Positions 49,524 through 60,460 of a stretch of DNA of 64,000 bases are shown piece by piece. Location of the stretch: NCBI RefSeq assembly GCF_021347895.1, contig NC_067118.1, positions 43,366,755-43,430,754 of the forward strand, written 5' to 3'. This DNA is from Acanthochromis polyacanthus. Lineage: Eukaryota > Chordata > Actinopteri > Pomacentridae. Positions within the stretch are counted from its first letter, which is position 1; every line of letters starts with the position of its first letter. The translations under genes and the position numbers were made by a program. The notes under the pieces were generated by a model. It was not told where the DNA came from and ran no database searches. It saw only the letters and a program-made list of their open reading frames with translations.

Positions 49524-49867
49524 TATATGACCGTTCAAAAGTCTGAGGTCACTTAGAAATGTCCTATTTTTGAAAGAAAAGCAGAAGATAACATTAAATG
49601 AATGATAAATCCAGTGCAGACATAGTTAATGTGGTAAATGACTATTGTAGCTGTAAACAGCTGATTTTTAATGGAATATCTCCATAGGGGTACAGAGGAA
49701 CATTTCCTGTGTTCTAATGCTACATTGTGTTAGCTAATGGTGCTGAAAGGCTCATTGATGGTTAGAAAACCCTTGTAGTTATGTCAGCACATGGATAAAA
49801 GTGGGAGTTTTACTGGAAAACATGGAAATTATCTGGATGACTCCAAAACCTTTCAGTGGTGATGTAT
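49524..49867 (+). mobile_element. Tc1/mariner-type short non-autonomous element, copy 3
   Basis: The left end ATGACCGTTCAAAAGTCTGA and the decayed right end GACTCCAAAACCTTTCAGTG then GTGATGTA are inverted. The body is nearly the same as copies 1 and 2, with a deletion of about 18 bp around the CCAGCAACCATCACTCCTG segment. No transposase. Confidence 0.78.
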
Positions 49868-50332
49868 AAAATCTAAATCTGACTATAATGGAACATAATG
49901 CTAACAGGCTGACCGTAGAGTCTCCAGTGAGCCTCTTTAGTCGGGTTCAACCAGCAGCCTCGACGTGTTCGTGCTGCTGGGACGGTTTTACAGAAGCTCT
50001 GAGGAATAACTTGTACAGTTTAGCTCTTCCTGTAGTTTATCTTGGCCTCCTGCTGGTCACAGCTGCCCCTCTCTGAGCTGCCCCGGGGTAGATCCACTGC
50101 CCAGGTGTGCTCCTGTGAGTCTATGGATAGTTACTGAGGGGCCCTGAGTCCAGCCGGCTCTGATCTCCAGTCTAGGACCCTCTGGGGGGTAGCTGAAGCT
50201 TTCTGTTGACACGCTGTCATTAAACAATCAGATCAATGCTGAGCAGAGCATCAGACATGGACCTTCACTTTTTATAAGATATCCACTCAAAGAAGTGATC
50301 ATAGAAACAGAAAGGAAGAGGATGCAGCTGTA
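49868..50332. other. No gene recognised
   Basis: The 49888-50076 frame ends in a hydrophobic stretch but has no start or splice support. Confidence 0.45.
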
Positions 50333-50820
50333 CGCTGTAAAAAATAATGGTTGTTTTTACAGTAAAATTCAGCAGCTGTGGTTCCAGAACACTACTGTAC
50401 ATTTACAGTAAAATGTATTGATCGTTGAGTTTAGGGTTAAAAAATGAGCTTCATTCCATATTTCACTGTAAAAAAATAAGTTTTAACCTTTAAAATTTGA
50501 ACATTTGCTTTAATACCGTATAAAATGAAGTTTGAGTAACTTATTATAAATAATACACCTTTTTTTAATCATCATCTGTGCAACAGTTAGAGGATTTAAC
50601 ATTAAATGTGTAAATATTAAAGCATGTGTTTGTTATTAACACAAAAGTCCATCAGTTTGACCGATAACTGTGTTTTTACATGTAATAAATGCAGAAATGT
50701 TCTAAATATTTCAGCGTGTTTCCATTACAGTACAAAATGTACATTTAACTGGAAAAATTGGATTCTTTTAGAGAAATAAATGCAAACTTTACAGTATTGT
50801 TTCACATATTAATAAAACAT
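50333..50820. mobile_element. CACTGTAAAA-type short element, copy 1
   Basis: CGCTGTAAAAAATAATGG, TTTTTACAGTAAAATTCAGC and ACATTTACAGTAAAATG match a familiar teleost non-autonomous family also seen at 62852-63485. It merges on the right into a TTAA-type copy, and its own right terminus is not clear. Confidence 0.5.
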
Positions 50821-51567
50821 TTTCAATGAAAATTCTGATGTCCACATTTTTAACGTTTTTGGGAAATCTGAGCATTTTTTGGCGGGAAAAAATAAATGCT
50901 AAAAAAGTTTTAAGAACATTCATTTAAAAAACATCAATGTGAACGGCCTGAAGAAGAATAAAGTTTTGTGACTTTTCTTAAAGAAAATATTAGAAGTTTT
51001 ACCGATATATATTTGTAATCACTTTAGATATTTTTCAGATTTTTTTAAGAATTCCTACCAGTTTCCTTCAGGAGTCCAGGAGTCTTTGTCCTCCTGTTGG
51101 TGGGCAGAGCTCTGATACGGTGGGAGCACTGTTCTTATTTAGTTCAGGCCGGTCAGCGGATCCTGAATCCACCCGTCTCTAAAAGCCAATTCTAAAAAAC
51201 CTTTATTAAAAAATAAAAGAAAATAAAACCAAAAAGATAAAAAAAAAAAAAAAGTCTAAAAATGGAGGAGCTCCCTAATGTTTCACTGGTTTCAGCTTCA
51301 TCAGAGGATTTTTTTTTTTTTAATGGAAGATTTTTACTCATTTTTTAAAAAATATTCAATTTTTGTATTTTTATTATTTATTTATTTCTTGCCAAATTTG
51401 GGGGACTTAATGATTTTTTTTTAAATAAAAAAACTTAAAGGAATTATTGGAATTTTCTTCCTGAAGGTTTTGCAAATTTTCAGAAATTTGGGGGAATTTT
51501 TTATTTTTTTTTTTTCAGACAAGGAAACCATATTTTTTGGTGCCTATAAATAAAGACAGCAGGAGGG
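50821..51567 (+). mobile_element. TTAA-target MITE, copy D, interrupted
   Basis: The interior landmarks of copy A are present: ATTCTGATGTCCACATTTTT, ACCGATATATATTTG and CTTCCTGAAGGTTTTGC. The right end CAGCAGGAGGG is followed by TTAA. From about 51055 to 51310 foreign sequence including A-rich runs and GTTTCAGCTTCATCAGAGGA interrupts it, a probable nested insertion of unknown class. Confidence 0.75.
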
Positions 51568-51891
51568 TTAATGTGCACTTTCCCTATAAAAGAAATAAAT
51601 GAAATGGAATGAAGCAGAACGTCTTCACGAGGAGGAGAATGTGGTTTTAGAGCTGAACCAGCTGCTCTTCTTCTCTCCTCCTCCTCCTTCGTCACATCGT
51701 TTATTCTCTCCTCTTTTTCTGTTTTTCTGTCTTGTCTTTCCTGCTGCTTGTTCTGCTGCTTTTATTATTTAGCGCCTGTAGACCGAAGAACAGAAAACCA
51801 CGACTGACGTAGAAACAGGAAGAGCTGAAGTCCTGACAGGAACACACAGACCTGCAGATACTGTACACATCAACACACATCAACACACATC

Positions 51892-51892
<1 letters not shown>
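51568..51892. other. No gene recognised
   Basis: Contains TCTTCTCTCC-type pyrimidine runs and three CACATCAA units leading into the (AC)n. Confidence 0.5.

Positions 51893-51988
<96 letters not shown>
51893..51988. repeat. (AC)48 microsatellite
   Basis: Uninterrupted AC run of about 96 bp. Confidence 0.98.
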
Positions 51989-51990
<2 letters not shown>

Positions 51991-52777
51991 CTGACGTCTC
52001 TGATGCACATTAGCTAATGTGGAAAGACGGCTGGGCTGAATTACAGAACACCTAATGACTATTTCATGTCAGGATGGAAAGAAGAGCAGAGAGAAGGACC
52101 TGAACACAGCAGATCTGATCTACTTCCTGGTCTTGTCTTTTCTATTCCTCTCCACTCAGACTAAACTCCTGCAGGATGCTGGTCCCTCATTATGTCCTCG
52201 GCTTTCATCCACCACCGTTACTGTCAGAAAACACACTCACAAAGACACAACGAACACCTCAAAGCAGACAAGAGCTCACAAAAGGTGTCTTCTGAGGAGA
52301 TATGAAGTTTGAGCTCTTGTTTTGGTGATAAAGATGGATTCTACATCATAAATGACTCCTGTTGTAGATCGTGGCAGAAACGGTCACATTCAGGACTTCT
52401 TTAAAGGTATTTCTGGACAAAACTGTAAGAAAAATGCACAGAAAGTCTTTCTTTCTTCTGAATCCTCCCTTCCATTACGGGATAAAAAGGTCACAGTAAG
52501 TGGAGGAGTAAAAGTGAAGAGAGAAAAACTGAACAGAGCAGAGGGACGTGGCCTGAAGAAGAATAAAGTGACCTCCTCCTTCTTCTGACCAGCAGCTCTG
52601 ACTGCTGTCCATCATCATCTCATCACAGAAACGTCCACCAGAGACGACCTGCTGCAGCGAGTCTCTCACTAATCCATCACCGTCTGCACAAACTATCCCA
52701 ATCCCAGCTCAGTCTCACCTTCCTCCTCCTCCTCCTCCACATCAGTCACATCCAACACACAACTAATCCATTAAACC
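51989..52777. other. No gene recognised
   Basis: A CTCCTCCTCCTCC run occurs near 52722-52738. Frames here (52055-52312, 52352-52588) lack motifs. Confidence 0.5.
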
Positions 52778-53541
52778 AGGAGAGTCAAACTCATCCCAGT
52801 CCAGGTTCCACATTAAACCAGTCTGATCTCCAGTAAAACCAGTAAAACCACAGCATGATAACCTCTAAATAACCACAACTCCTCATGGTTCCTTTGTTTT
52901 ACTGCAGAAATGTTCACATTTAAGGAATTATCTTTTTACTAAACATCATAAACACCCTGAAATTTATGAAGAAAAATAAACTCAAATTCATCAGCATTCA
53001 TCCTCAGTTTATCATTTCCACATTACAACTTCCAGATCAGAGAGTGTCTACAAAGAAACACAACATTTGGTCACCTGGACCTGATCATACAGTATTTTAC
53101 TTTATGGTCAAAATGACAAAACTCAGACAAAAAAGGACAAAAAACAGGACAAAATATTTTAAAAATGAGACACAAAATGACAAAAAATGAGACGAATGAC
53201 ACAAAAGAGACAAACTTAGACAAAAATGTTACAAATGAACAAAAAAATGGAGAAACGACAAAAATGGGACAGAAAATGTCAAAAGCAAGAAAACAAGTGA
53301 GACAAAAAAAACACAATATAACAAAAACCTGAGAAAATATTACAGAAACGAGACGCAAAATGACAAAAGAGCAATGAACAATATTTTACTTGTCATGGTC
53401 TAGAAATTATTTTAAATTTCTAGTTTTACTAATTTACAATCTGCAGTTAATGTCTTCTCTGTAGTTTTTACACTCTGAGGGCCGGATTGGACCCTCTGGA
53501 GGACCACTTTTGGACCACGGGCCTCATGTTGGACCCTCTGG
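52778..53541 (+). mobile_element. Short element with GTCAAACTCAT-type end, containing an ACAAAA array
   Basis: It begins AGGAGAGTCAAACTCATCCC and ends GGGCCTCATGTTGGACCC, a loose inverted pair. The GATTGGACCCTCTGGAGGAC block near the right end belongs to a familiar teleost repeat. The centre (about 53105-53385) is a degenerate GACAAAAATGA/GACAAAATGAC array. An inverted fragment of the left part is at 55940-56055. Confidence 0.65.
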
Positions 53542-53868
53542 TCCGTCCATACCGTCCATCTCAGATCTTTACTCTGTGGGTGATTAAAAGCAACCTGCAG
53601 CCAGACTCTCCTGGCTTTCATCAATGTGAGAATTTAGCCGCTCATTAACAGACTCAGACGCTAATGAGGGATGCAGGGAGCGGTATGGAAACATATGGGA
53701 CCTGAAGCATGAAAGATCTCCGCTGTTTGAAGCCCCTCACCCACACAGGAGACACCAGCCAGCTCCTCTATTGTCTAGTTAGTGGTCACATTAAAGCATC
53801 CAGCAAATGAATCTCCAGCTCATTTCAATGTCTGGACGCTTAATGACAGCTTCTAGACCATTAAAGCA
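53542..53868. other. No gene; possible conserved non-coding patch
   Basis: Balanced composition with CGCTCATTAACAGACTC, GACGCTAATGAGGG, CTATTGTCTAG (SOX-like) and GCTTAATGACAGC motifs. This is suggestive only. Confidence 0.3.
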
Positions 53869-53984
53869 GCAGAAGGTCTGGAGGACGGTGGATCCAACCT
53901 CCAGATATCTGCAGAAGGTCTAGAAGATGATGGATCCAACCTCCAGATATCTGCAGAAGGTCTGGAGGACGATGGATCCAACCT
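53869..53984 (+). repeat. 42-bp tandem repeat, about 2.8 units
   Basis: GCAGAAGGTCTGGAGGACGG then TGGATCCAACCTCCAGATAT and CT is repeated with few changes. It ends only a few bases before the TA target site of the Tc1 element at 53992. Confidence 0.92.
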
Positions 53985-54232
53985 GAAACTAGACTGACAG
54001 TCAGCAGAAACTTTGAGGTATAAATGTAGGCAGAATTCTACTTGTAGGGGGGTTGTAATGATTCATGGTAGATTTACTGATGATCTAGTGCCCTGGTAGT
54101 TGAGATAATGATGAGTTGTCATTTTGTCATGATTCATTGCACATGGGTTGGTCACTTTGCAAAAGTGAACCAAATACACACCAAGCAATACTCAGTGAGT
54201 ATCTGCACAATGTGAGAATGGGTTTTGAAGGC

Positions 54233-54241
54233 CTATATAAA
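54233..54241 (+). promoter_or_regulatory. TATA box of the Tc1 element
   Basis: CTATATAAA lies about 45 bp before the ATG of the transposase remnant, inside the palindrome-like GGCCTATATAAAGGCC. Confidence 0.6.
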
Positions 54242-54283
54242 GGCCCAAAAAAGGCCACCATTGTTAGTCCAGTGAACAGCATC

Positions 54284-54466
54284 ATGCCACGTCTATCACA
54301 TGAACAACGTCTCCGGGCACTGGGTATGGTGGAGGCCGCTTTGAGCTACAGTGATGTATCCAGGCGTATGGGCTGTTCCCAACCCACAATCAGAAGCCTG
54401 GTCCAAAGCATGCGCCGACGGATTGCTGCCTGCATCCAAGCAGATGGAGGCCATACTCGGTATTGA
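54284..54466 (+). CDS. Tc1-like transposase remnant, 60 residues, internally deleted
   Basis: The frame starts MPRLSHEQRLRALGMVEAAL and continues SYSDVSRRMGCSQPTIRSLV, the first helix-turn-helix of the paired-like DNA-binding domain of Tc1 transposases. It then jumps to QSMRRRIAACIQADGGHTRY, the usual extreme C-terminus. Family proteins are roughly 340 residues, so the second half of the DNA-binding domain and the whole DDE catalytic core are missing. The join falls in a shared LVQ stretch, suggesting deletion through microhomology. The start, reading frame and stop are intact and a TATA box precedes it. The product could bind at most part of the element ends and cannot cut DNA. Whether it is expressed is unknown. 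Confidence 0.85.
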   Translation: MPRLSHEQRLRALGMVEAALSYSDVSRRMGCSQPTIRSLVQSMRRRIAACIQADGGHTRY

Positions 54467-54668
54467 CTGTTGTGACTTTGTGTTTGGCAGGTGCCGTTTT
54501 CTTTTGTGAAATTCTTTATTTTGAAATCATTCTTGAAACTTTAGATTTTTGTTTCTGTATGCCAATATGCTAAACAAATGATTCATGTGAAGAAAATCCA
54601 GTTTGGGCTTCAAAATAAAAATGATGTTGAAAAATATGGTCTCAAAGTTTCTATTGACTGTCAGTGTA

Positions 54669-55261
54669 GATTTACATCTCAGAAGGTGGACGGCTGCATC
54701 AGGGGAACTTTTCCAGAGAGATTCACCCCAAAGAACATCCTATCAGACACCATCCCTCACTGGCTTTGCAACAGAAACACCTCCGCTGAGGATTTGTAGA
54801 ATAATTCGTCCTGGAATCGACCTCCTGAGCCTCCTGAGAAACTGTAGATGGTTTCCTTTATATTGGTTCAAACTGTAAAAACATCCAAGGCCAGAAAAGT
54901 GTCTTTTCTGTTAGATTTGTGAAAAAATAAAAGAAAAAAATCACCTTCCCTGAAAAATAAACAAAGACGTGCTGAAGGAGTCCAAGCGGCTCTGGCTGGT
55001 TACTGACCATCACAAATGTTCTTTCCACTCTCCTGTGAATCTGCAGATGAAGTCTTTCCGCTCGCTGCTCTGCAGGTAAAAACATCTTTTCCACTACACC
55101 GGCTGACCCCGAGCCTCCTGCTAGAACCCACTGGTCCATCTGAGAATCTCATTTCACCACCGGCTGCTGTAGTGTTGTTTTGTGCTGTTGTGTTGTTGTG
55201 TGTTTAATATCAGTCACACTTCTGTGAAACCCGTGCTTTGGTCAATACTCTTGAGCAGCTA
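54669..55261. other. No gene recognised
   Basis: Frames at 54858-55139 (-) and 55016-55207 (+) overlap and have no motif. Confidence 0.5.
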
Positions 55262-55930
55262 CATTAAAAGAAATATTTTTCAAAAAGTGTTTCTTTAAAA
55301 ACAATCAGAAAAAAAAAGAACTAAAATCCATCAAATTTCACTGGAAATTTTACTGATATATATGGAATCACTTTAGATACTTTTAGGATTTTTGGGGGAA
55401 GATTTTTACTCAAGGCTGCACAGTGAGCTAGTGGTTGGGACTTTCGCCTTGCAGCAAGAAGATCCCCGGTTCAAATCTTTCTGCATGGAGTTTACATGTT
55501 CTCCCTGTGCATGCGTGGGTTTTCTCCGGGTACTCCGGCTTCCTCCCACAGTCCAAAAACATGCTGAGGTTAATTGGTTACTCTAAATTGTCCGTAGGTG
55601 TGAATGTGAGTGTGATTGTGTGTCTGTATATGTAGCCCTGTGACAGACTGGTGACCTGTCCAGGGTGTCCCCTGCCTTCACCTGAGTCAGCTGGGATAGA
55701 CTCCAGCACCCCCCATGACCCTAGTGAGGATGAAGCGGTGTATAGAGGATGGATGGATGTTTACACATTTTTTGAAAATATTTACAATTTTTTTATTTAT
55801 TTCTTGCCAAATTTGGGGATTGTTTTTTGAATAAAATTTTTAAGGAAAAAGTTTAAGAAATTTGGGAGGGGGGATTTTTTTTCAGAAAAGAAATATTGTT
55901 TGGTGGCTGTAAATGAAGAAAACAGGAGGG
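55262..55930 (+). mobile_element. TTAA-target MITE, copy E, split by a SINE
   Basis: Interior landmarks ACTGATATATATGGAATC, GAAGATTTTTACTCA and, after the SINE, ATTTTTTGAAAATATTTAC continue the family order. It ends GAAAACAGGAGGG then TTCA. The left end is missing. Confidence 0.75.
55413..55759 (+). mobile_element. tRNA-related SINE nested in a TTAA element
   Basis: It starts AGGCTGCACAGTGAGCTAGT with an A-box-like GAGCTAGTGG segment and a B-box-like CGGTTCAAATC, then the body GTTTACATGTTCTCCCTGTG and CTTCCTCCCACAGTCC. It ends in GGATGGATG. TTTACTCA (55405-55412) and TTTACACA (55760-55767) are an 8-bp target duplication with one change. Shorter relatives are at 23264 and 24255. Confidence 0.75.
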
Positions 55931-55939
55931 TTCAGTGTG

Positions 55940-56055
55940 AACATTTGTACACTCAAACAAAGCAACCATTAGGAGTTGTGGTTATTTACATGTTATGCTG
56001 TGGTTTTACTGGTTTAATGGAGATCAGACTTTACTGAACCTGGACTAGGATGAGT
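55940..56055 (-). repeat. Inverted fragment of the 52778-53541 element
   Basis: GGAGTTGTGGTTATTTA, GCTGTGGTTTTACTGG and GATCAGACTTTACTGAACC are the reverse complement of the left part of the element at 52778. Confidence 0.65.
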
Positions 56056-56146
56056 TTCCTCTGCTCTTGAGGTTTCCTCCTCTTTTCTGTTGCAGATTTA
56101 CAGAACTAATGCCTTGAATTCAAATCATATGCATTTAGTTTGTGAT

Positions 56147-56147
<1 letters not shown>

Positions 56148-56194
<47 letters not shown>
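56148..56194. repeat. (AC)23 microsatellite
   Basis: Uninterrupted AC run. Confidence 0.97.
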
Positions 56195-56198
<4 letters not shown>

Positions 56199-56362
56199 GT
56201 ACTGTGTGTGAACAGCAGTGCAGAAATACACAGAAAAAAACATCCAGTCATATTTTTTCATGTTTGATCTGAAGAGTTTTTAAACTAATTTCTGCTGATT
56301 CCAGTGATCAATAAGAAAACGTCTCTGTTCTCCATCTGTCTGCCTGTTAGTGGGATGAAGCT

Positions 56363-56363
<1 letters not shown>

Positions 56364-56398
<35 letters not shown>

Positions 56399-56412
56399 CA
56401 CACACACACGGA
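56364..56412. repeat. (AC)n microsatellite with GGAC interruptions
   Basis: AC run to about 56395 followed by GGACACACACACACGGAC. Confidence 0.93.
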
Positions 56413-57003
56413 CACGCCCCTCCTGTCCCCAGGTGTGCTGTGAGGAGACCAGGCTTTGTGAAGGTGAACCCCGTGGTGAGCAGAGGCTCTCTGTGCTTTC
56501 ATGTCTAACGTCTGCATTCAGACAGAAAATAACAGAAATACGCCAAGAAGCAGACAAACACAACATAAAGTACTGGTTCACGCCTTAATGCTGGCTGTCT
56601 GAGCTGTAAAATAAAGCATTCAGTGCAATAAAAGGTGAGGAATTATGGGATGGATGGATAGAGAGGGGCTGAGGGGGTGAAGGATGGAGGGATGCAGCTT
56701 TTATCTGGAGGAGGGAAACCAAATTAGAAGTGTGCCATGATCCCTTCCCCTCCTGGGACCGAGGCAATTAGCTGCTGGAGGAGCTGCCAGGAGGCTGGGG
56801 GAAGGGACGGGGCAGGAGGGATCCATGGGACGGGGCAAATAATCAAAAGAAGAGGCAGATATACAGAGGAGCAAACGCTCTAACTGGCACGCCATGCGCA
56901 CGAAACTGGATAGAAAAAAAGTGAAATAAAAAGTGAATTATGAGGTAGCTGCAGGAGGAAGGAGGTTCCCGTTAAACCTGAAGACACCACGGCTGGTTTT
57001 TAA
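56413..57003. other. No gene recognised
   Basis: GC-richer at 56730-56840 with GAGGCAATTAGCTGC and purine-rich runs. No exon boundary was identified. Confidence 0.45.
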
Positions 57004-57325
57004 GCTTCCTGTCATCCTGAGGGTCAAACTGAACCGTTATAAAGTAAAAATATATATATATATTTACAGTAAAAACTTACACATTTTTTTACATTTTTGG
57101 GAAATTTTTGAACATTTTTTTGGTGGGGAAAAAATGTTAAATGTTTCGTTACAAACATTCAGGAAAAAATGATTTTTCTGCAAGATTTTTATTCATTTTT
57201 TAAAATATTCACAATTTTTATTTTTATTTCTTGCCAAATTTGGTGATTTTTTTAAAAAAAAATAACTTAAAAGGCATTTGCATTTTTTATTTTTTTTATA
57301 AATTTTCGGAATTTTTTGCTGAGAG
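57004..57325 (+). mobile_element. TTAA-target MITE, copy F, truncated
   Basis: TTAA (57000-57003) is followed by GCTTCCTGTCATCCTGAGGG and TCAAACTGAACCG, the left end of the family. It fades out near GAATTTTTTGCTGAGAG, losing its right end. An (TA)n stretch lies at 57049-57062. Confidence 0.75.
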
Positions 57326-57549
57326 GAGAGCAAGGATGGACGGAGAGAAGAGGAGAGGAGGAGGATGGAGGCAGCGTTTGGACTTCAGGAGTGAACAGCA
57401 GGAGGCTGGAATTGAAGGCAGAGCCGTTTTCTTACCAAGCAGCTCTCAGTGGATCAGATCAGTTTTACTGAGTTACTGCTGGAGATACAAACCAAAAGCT
57501 GGCATCACAATAAAGAATAAGAAAAATCAGCAGCAGTGTTGGCCCTTAA

Positions 57550-57660
57550 CCCTGTCAGCCCTAAATATAGGAAAAAATAAATAAAATAAACAAAAATGTA
57601 CATGTATATGAAGCCAAATCTAAAAGCCTTTTCAAATAATAAGCAGTGGGTTCTACAGGG
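57550..57660. mobile_element. Candidate 111-bp TTAA-flanked mini-element
   Basis: CCCTGTCAG at the left and CTACAGGG at the right are a short inverted pair. Each is bounded by TTAA (57546-57549 and 57661-57664). The interior is AT-rich. Confidence 0.4.
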
Positions 57661-57664
57661 TTAA

Positions 57665-58141
57665 TGTGAACTCTCTCTGTCGCTGTGTTTTCTTTTCCTA
57701 TTCCTTTTTCCATCTGTGGTCCTGAGCAGCTGCAGAACAGCAGTAAGCAGGATTACAGGTGGAGGGGGCAATAAGGAGGGGTAGAATCAGGAGAGGGGAG
57801 AAGGGAAGGGCAAACACTGAAGAGAAAGAAAGCAAACGACTGAAAGTAGCAGCGTTTCTGTGAGCTTGTGGTCTCCTCATTAGAGCTCAGATAGACGAGG
57901 TGTGAAGGAGTCTGAGGAGAATCCCCGTCTCTGTGTGAGCGTTCCCTAAATGAGATGCCGTCCGGATCATCACCGGCTGCAGAGGAGAAGCTACTTGAGT
58001 GACAGCTTAAAGAGAAGAGGCTGCTCTGCACGCGCTCAGTAGCGTGTCACCAGGCTGCCGTCTCCTCCTTATCTGACAGGAACACTGCAGAACAGCCCAG
58101 CCCTCTGCACAAGCCCTGCAGCTCTCCTCCGGGACGCGGGA
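57665..58141. other. No gene recognised
   Basis: GC-richer from 57900 to 58130 with balanced composition, possibly conserved non-coding DNA. No exon called. Confidence 0.4.
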
Positions 58142-58166
58142 GTGTGTGTGTGTGTGTGTGTGTGTG
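58142..58166. repeat. (GT)12 microsatellite
   Basis: Short GT run; another GTGTGTGTG follows at about 58174. Confidence 0.95.
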
Positions 58167-58428
58167 ATCATTTGTGTGTGTGTGACAGGGATAGTGAGTA
58201 TCTCGTTATTTTCCCATCTTCCTGTGTAAATCCCACTAATTCCAGCTCACCTTCAGCACCGCATGGTTGCTCAAGGTGATGGGACGGGACGGGCCGAGTC
58301 CAAACCCACCAACACACACATCCACACACACACATCCGTATGAATCTAGAGTGCAATTACAGGTCAGTCTGGCAGAGGAGAGGCTTTCTGCAGATGGAGC
58401 AGAGCATTCGAGGAAGAAAGAAAGAAAT

Positions 58429-58431
<3 letters not shown>

Positions 58432-58467
<36 letters not shown>
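58432..58467. repeat. (GT)18 microsatellite
   Basis: Uninterrupted GT run. Confidence 0.97.
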
Positions 58468-58469
<2 letters not shown>

Positions 58470-60214
58470 GATGGGAAGGCAACAAAGACGTGTTGGAGCA
58501 AGCGTCAGAAGGAACCATTTTGTTTTTAGCAATATTTTATTGCTTTTTCTAATGTTTTGTGTCATTTAATGTCTTTTAAAAGCACACCAGCTTTCTAAAG
58601 GTGCTTTAATAAAGAAATAAAGTTTATCAGTATTTTGTGCCAGAACACAGTTTTATGACACATTCTGCATTTACGATCAGGACTCAGATTTAAGCACATT
58701 ATTTCTATCAATTAATTACAAAAACAGTGCATTTGATCGCACCTTTCTCAGTTCCTTAATTTCTGTCCCACCGATAACTCTGAACACTCCACCCCTGTAG
58801 GTGGCGCTGATGAGCCTAAAGTCTGTTTTAGATCCACAGGATGCACTGAGTGATGTCAGACAGTTTAAGGAAGCTCATTGGAGGAAAGTTTGGATCAAAG
58901 CCTGGTTGTTTTCTGATCACCTCAATGTAAAACATGCTGCTGTTAGCACCAGAGCTAATGTTAGCTACTGGCTAATGGTGGAGCCATCCCATAATAGACC
59001 ACTTTAGAAGACAGGAAAGTGCTTTGGTTTACAAAAAGTCTTAAAATGTTGAATCTAATCTCTATAATGTCCCTTTGAGTTTGCAGTAATCTGTGAATGC
59101 AGCAGACAGATGAAAGATGCAAACATTAGAAGTCCATCACTGCTAAAATGCAGAGTTCTTGTCCAGTTTCCTCACATATCTGCTTTGAAATTGTTAAATA
59201 AATGTATTGATTGACTGTCTTACCAGAGCAACGCACTGAAAGCTTTCATTTTAAGTTGTCTCATCTCTTATTACCTGAAAGTAAAATATAGAACATTTCT
59301 GAATAAATGTCTAAAAATGACAGGATTAATGTCATTTATTTCAGGTATTTATGTATTTAGAGCACTCCAAATGTTCAAACATTTAATCCAACATAACGTT
59401 TCATTCTAGTCACCTTTCAACAGCATCAGAACCGAAAGAAAACAGGATAAATACCGGATGATTCCTGAGAGGAAGGAAGCAGAAGTCGGCTAGCCCCTCT
59501 GCTGTTTCTCATTCTGTTGTTGTGCCGCTCACGTCTGATGGATCATAATTATTTTAGTGTGACTTCTTTGAACTAGGAAAAAATTAGTGGGCAACCCCAA
59601 GACAAAGTGTTCAGTAAGTGGATGAATAATCAGGATGGTCTGCTAACAATCAGTATGAGCCAACAGATCATTTACAGCTGGATTTAGACGGACATACACG
59701 ACTAAACGTAGCAGAAATACAACTTTCATTGTCTCAGTGGTGATGAAGACAACAAGTCCCATGATTCCACGCTGCATCAGTAAATCATCAAACTGCGTCA
59801 TTTGTTCTGATTTGATTGAGAGATCTGTTAGATTTAATGACCTGCTGGTAACCGGATTAACAGTAATAGTTCACTTTTCTCACATTAAAGCCTTCAGAGC
59901 TCAGTCATCGGATCATTTCCGGGGGAAGAAATCTTTAAAGAAGTTGTGGCAGAAATCCCCACAGAATGTGTCCATTTAATATAGATGTTCCCACAAACTA
60001 AGTGACCTGCTCTGAGCACAGGCGTGTGTTCTGTATGTGTACGTTATGTACCGGATCACGTGACCTAAACATGTAGCAGGCGGCTCAGAAACACCCCCAC
60101 AGTTTAATCAGCTGTTCCTTGGATCATTTCTGATGGATAAGTCCTGATAAGTCCTCAGAGGTGGATTTGTAGTAGGATCACAATCAGCTGATGTAGTGTT
60201 CACTGGTTGTCATG
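58468..60214. other. No gene recognised
   Basis: AT-rich, with AATAAA-type hexamers near 58608-58620 that stand without any gene upstream. Frames at 58801-59007 and 59737-59979 lack motifs. Confidence 0.5.
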
Positions 60215-60460
60215 GTTACAGTGACGCCGTGCTGCTATCTGGTAATGATACAGAAATCTATAACTAATCCATGGATCCAGACTATAAGCTGCATCACTGC
60301 CAGAATCTGATCACTTGGTCCTTGAGTCATTTCTGAGCTTCTCTGAAAACTTCATCCAAATCCGTTGGTCTGTTTTAGAGGAATGATGCTGACAGACGGA
60401 CGGACGCTGATTGTCATAACTCCACTGAAGCAGAGATGTGTGGTAACGGCGATAAAGAGT
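60215..60460 (+). repeat. Dispersed repeat fragment (CATCCAAATCCGTTGGTCTG type)
   Basis: TGAAAACTTCATCCAAATCC, GTTGGTCTGTTTTAGAGGAA and GACAGACGGACGGACGC form an ordered block recalled from a common vertebrate/teleost repeat family. Seen once in the window. Confidence 0.45.

Larger units (their letters stand above)
53992..54666 (+). mobile_element. Internally deleted Tc1/mariner element with intact ends
   Basis: The left inverted repeat 53992-54017 (GACTGACAGTCAGCAGAAAC then TTTGAG) and right repeat 54641-54666 match at 23 of 26 positions. TA lies exactly outside both (53990-53991, 54667-54668), the hallmark of Tc1/mariner insertion. Its 675 bp is about half an autonomous element. It keeps a TATA box and a 60-codon frame that fuses the start and end of a transposase. 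Confidence 0.92.

Noticed and set aside
55413..55490. Functional tRNA gene
   Set aside because: The A- and B-box-like parts belong to a SINE; the cloverleaf cannot be completed.
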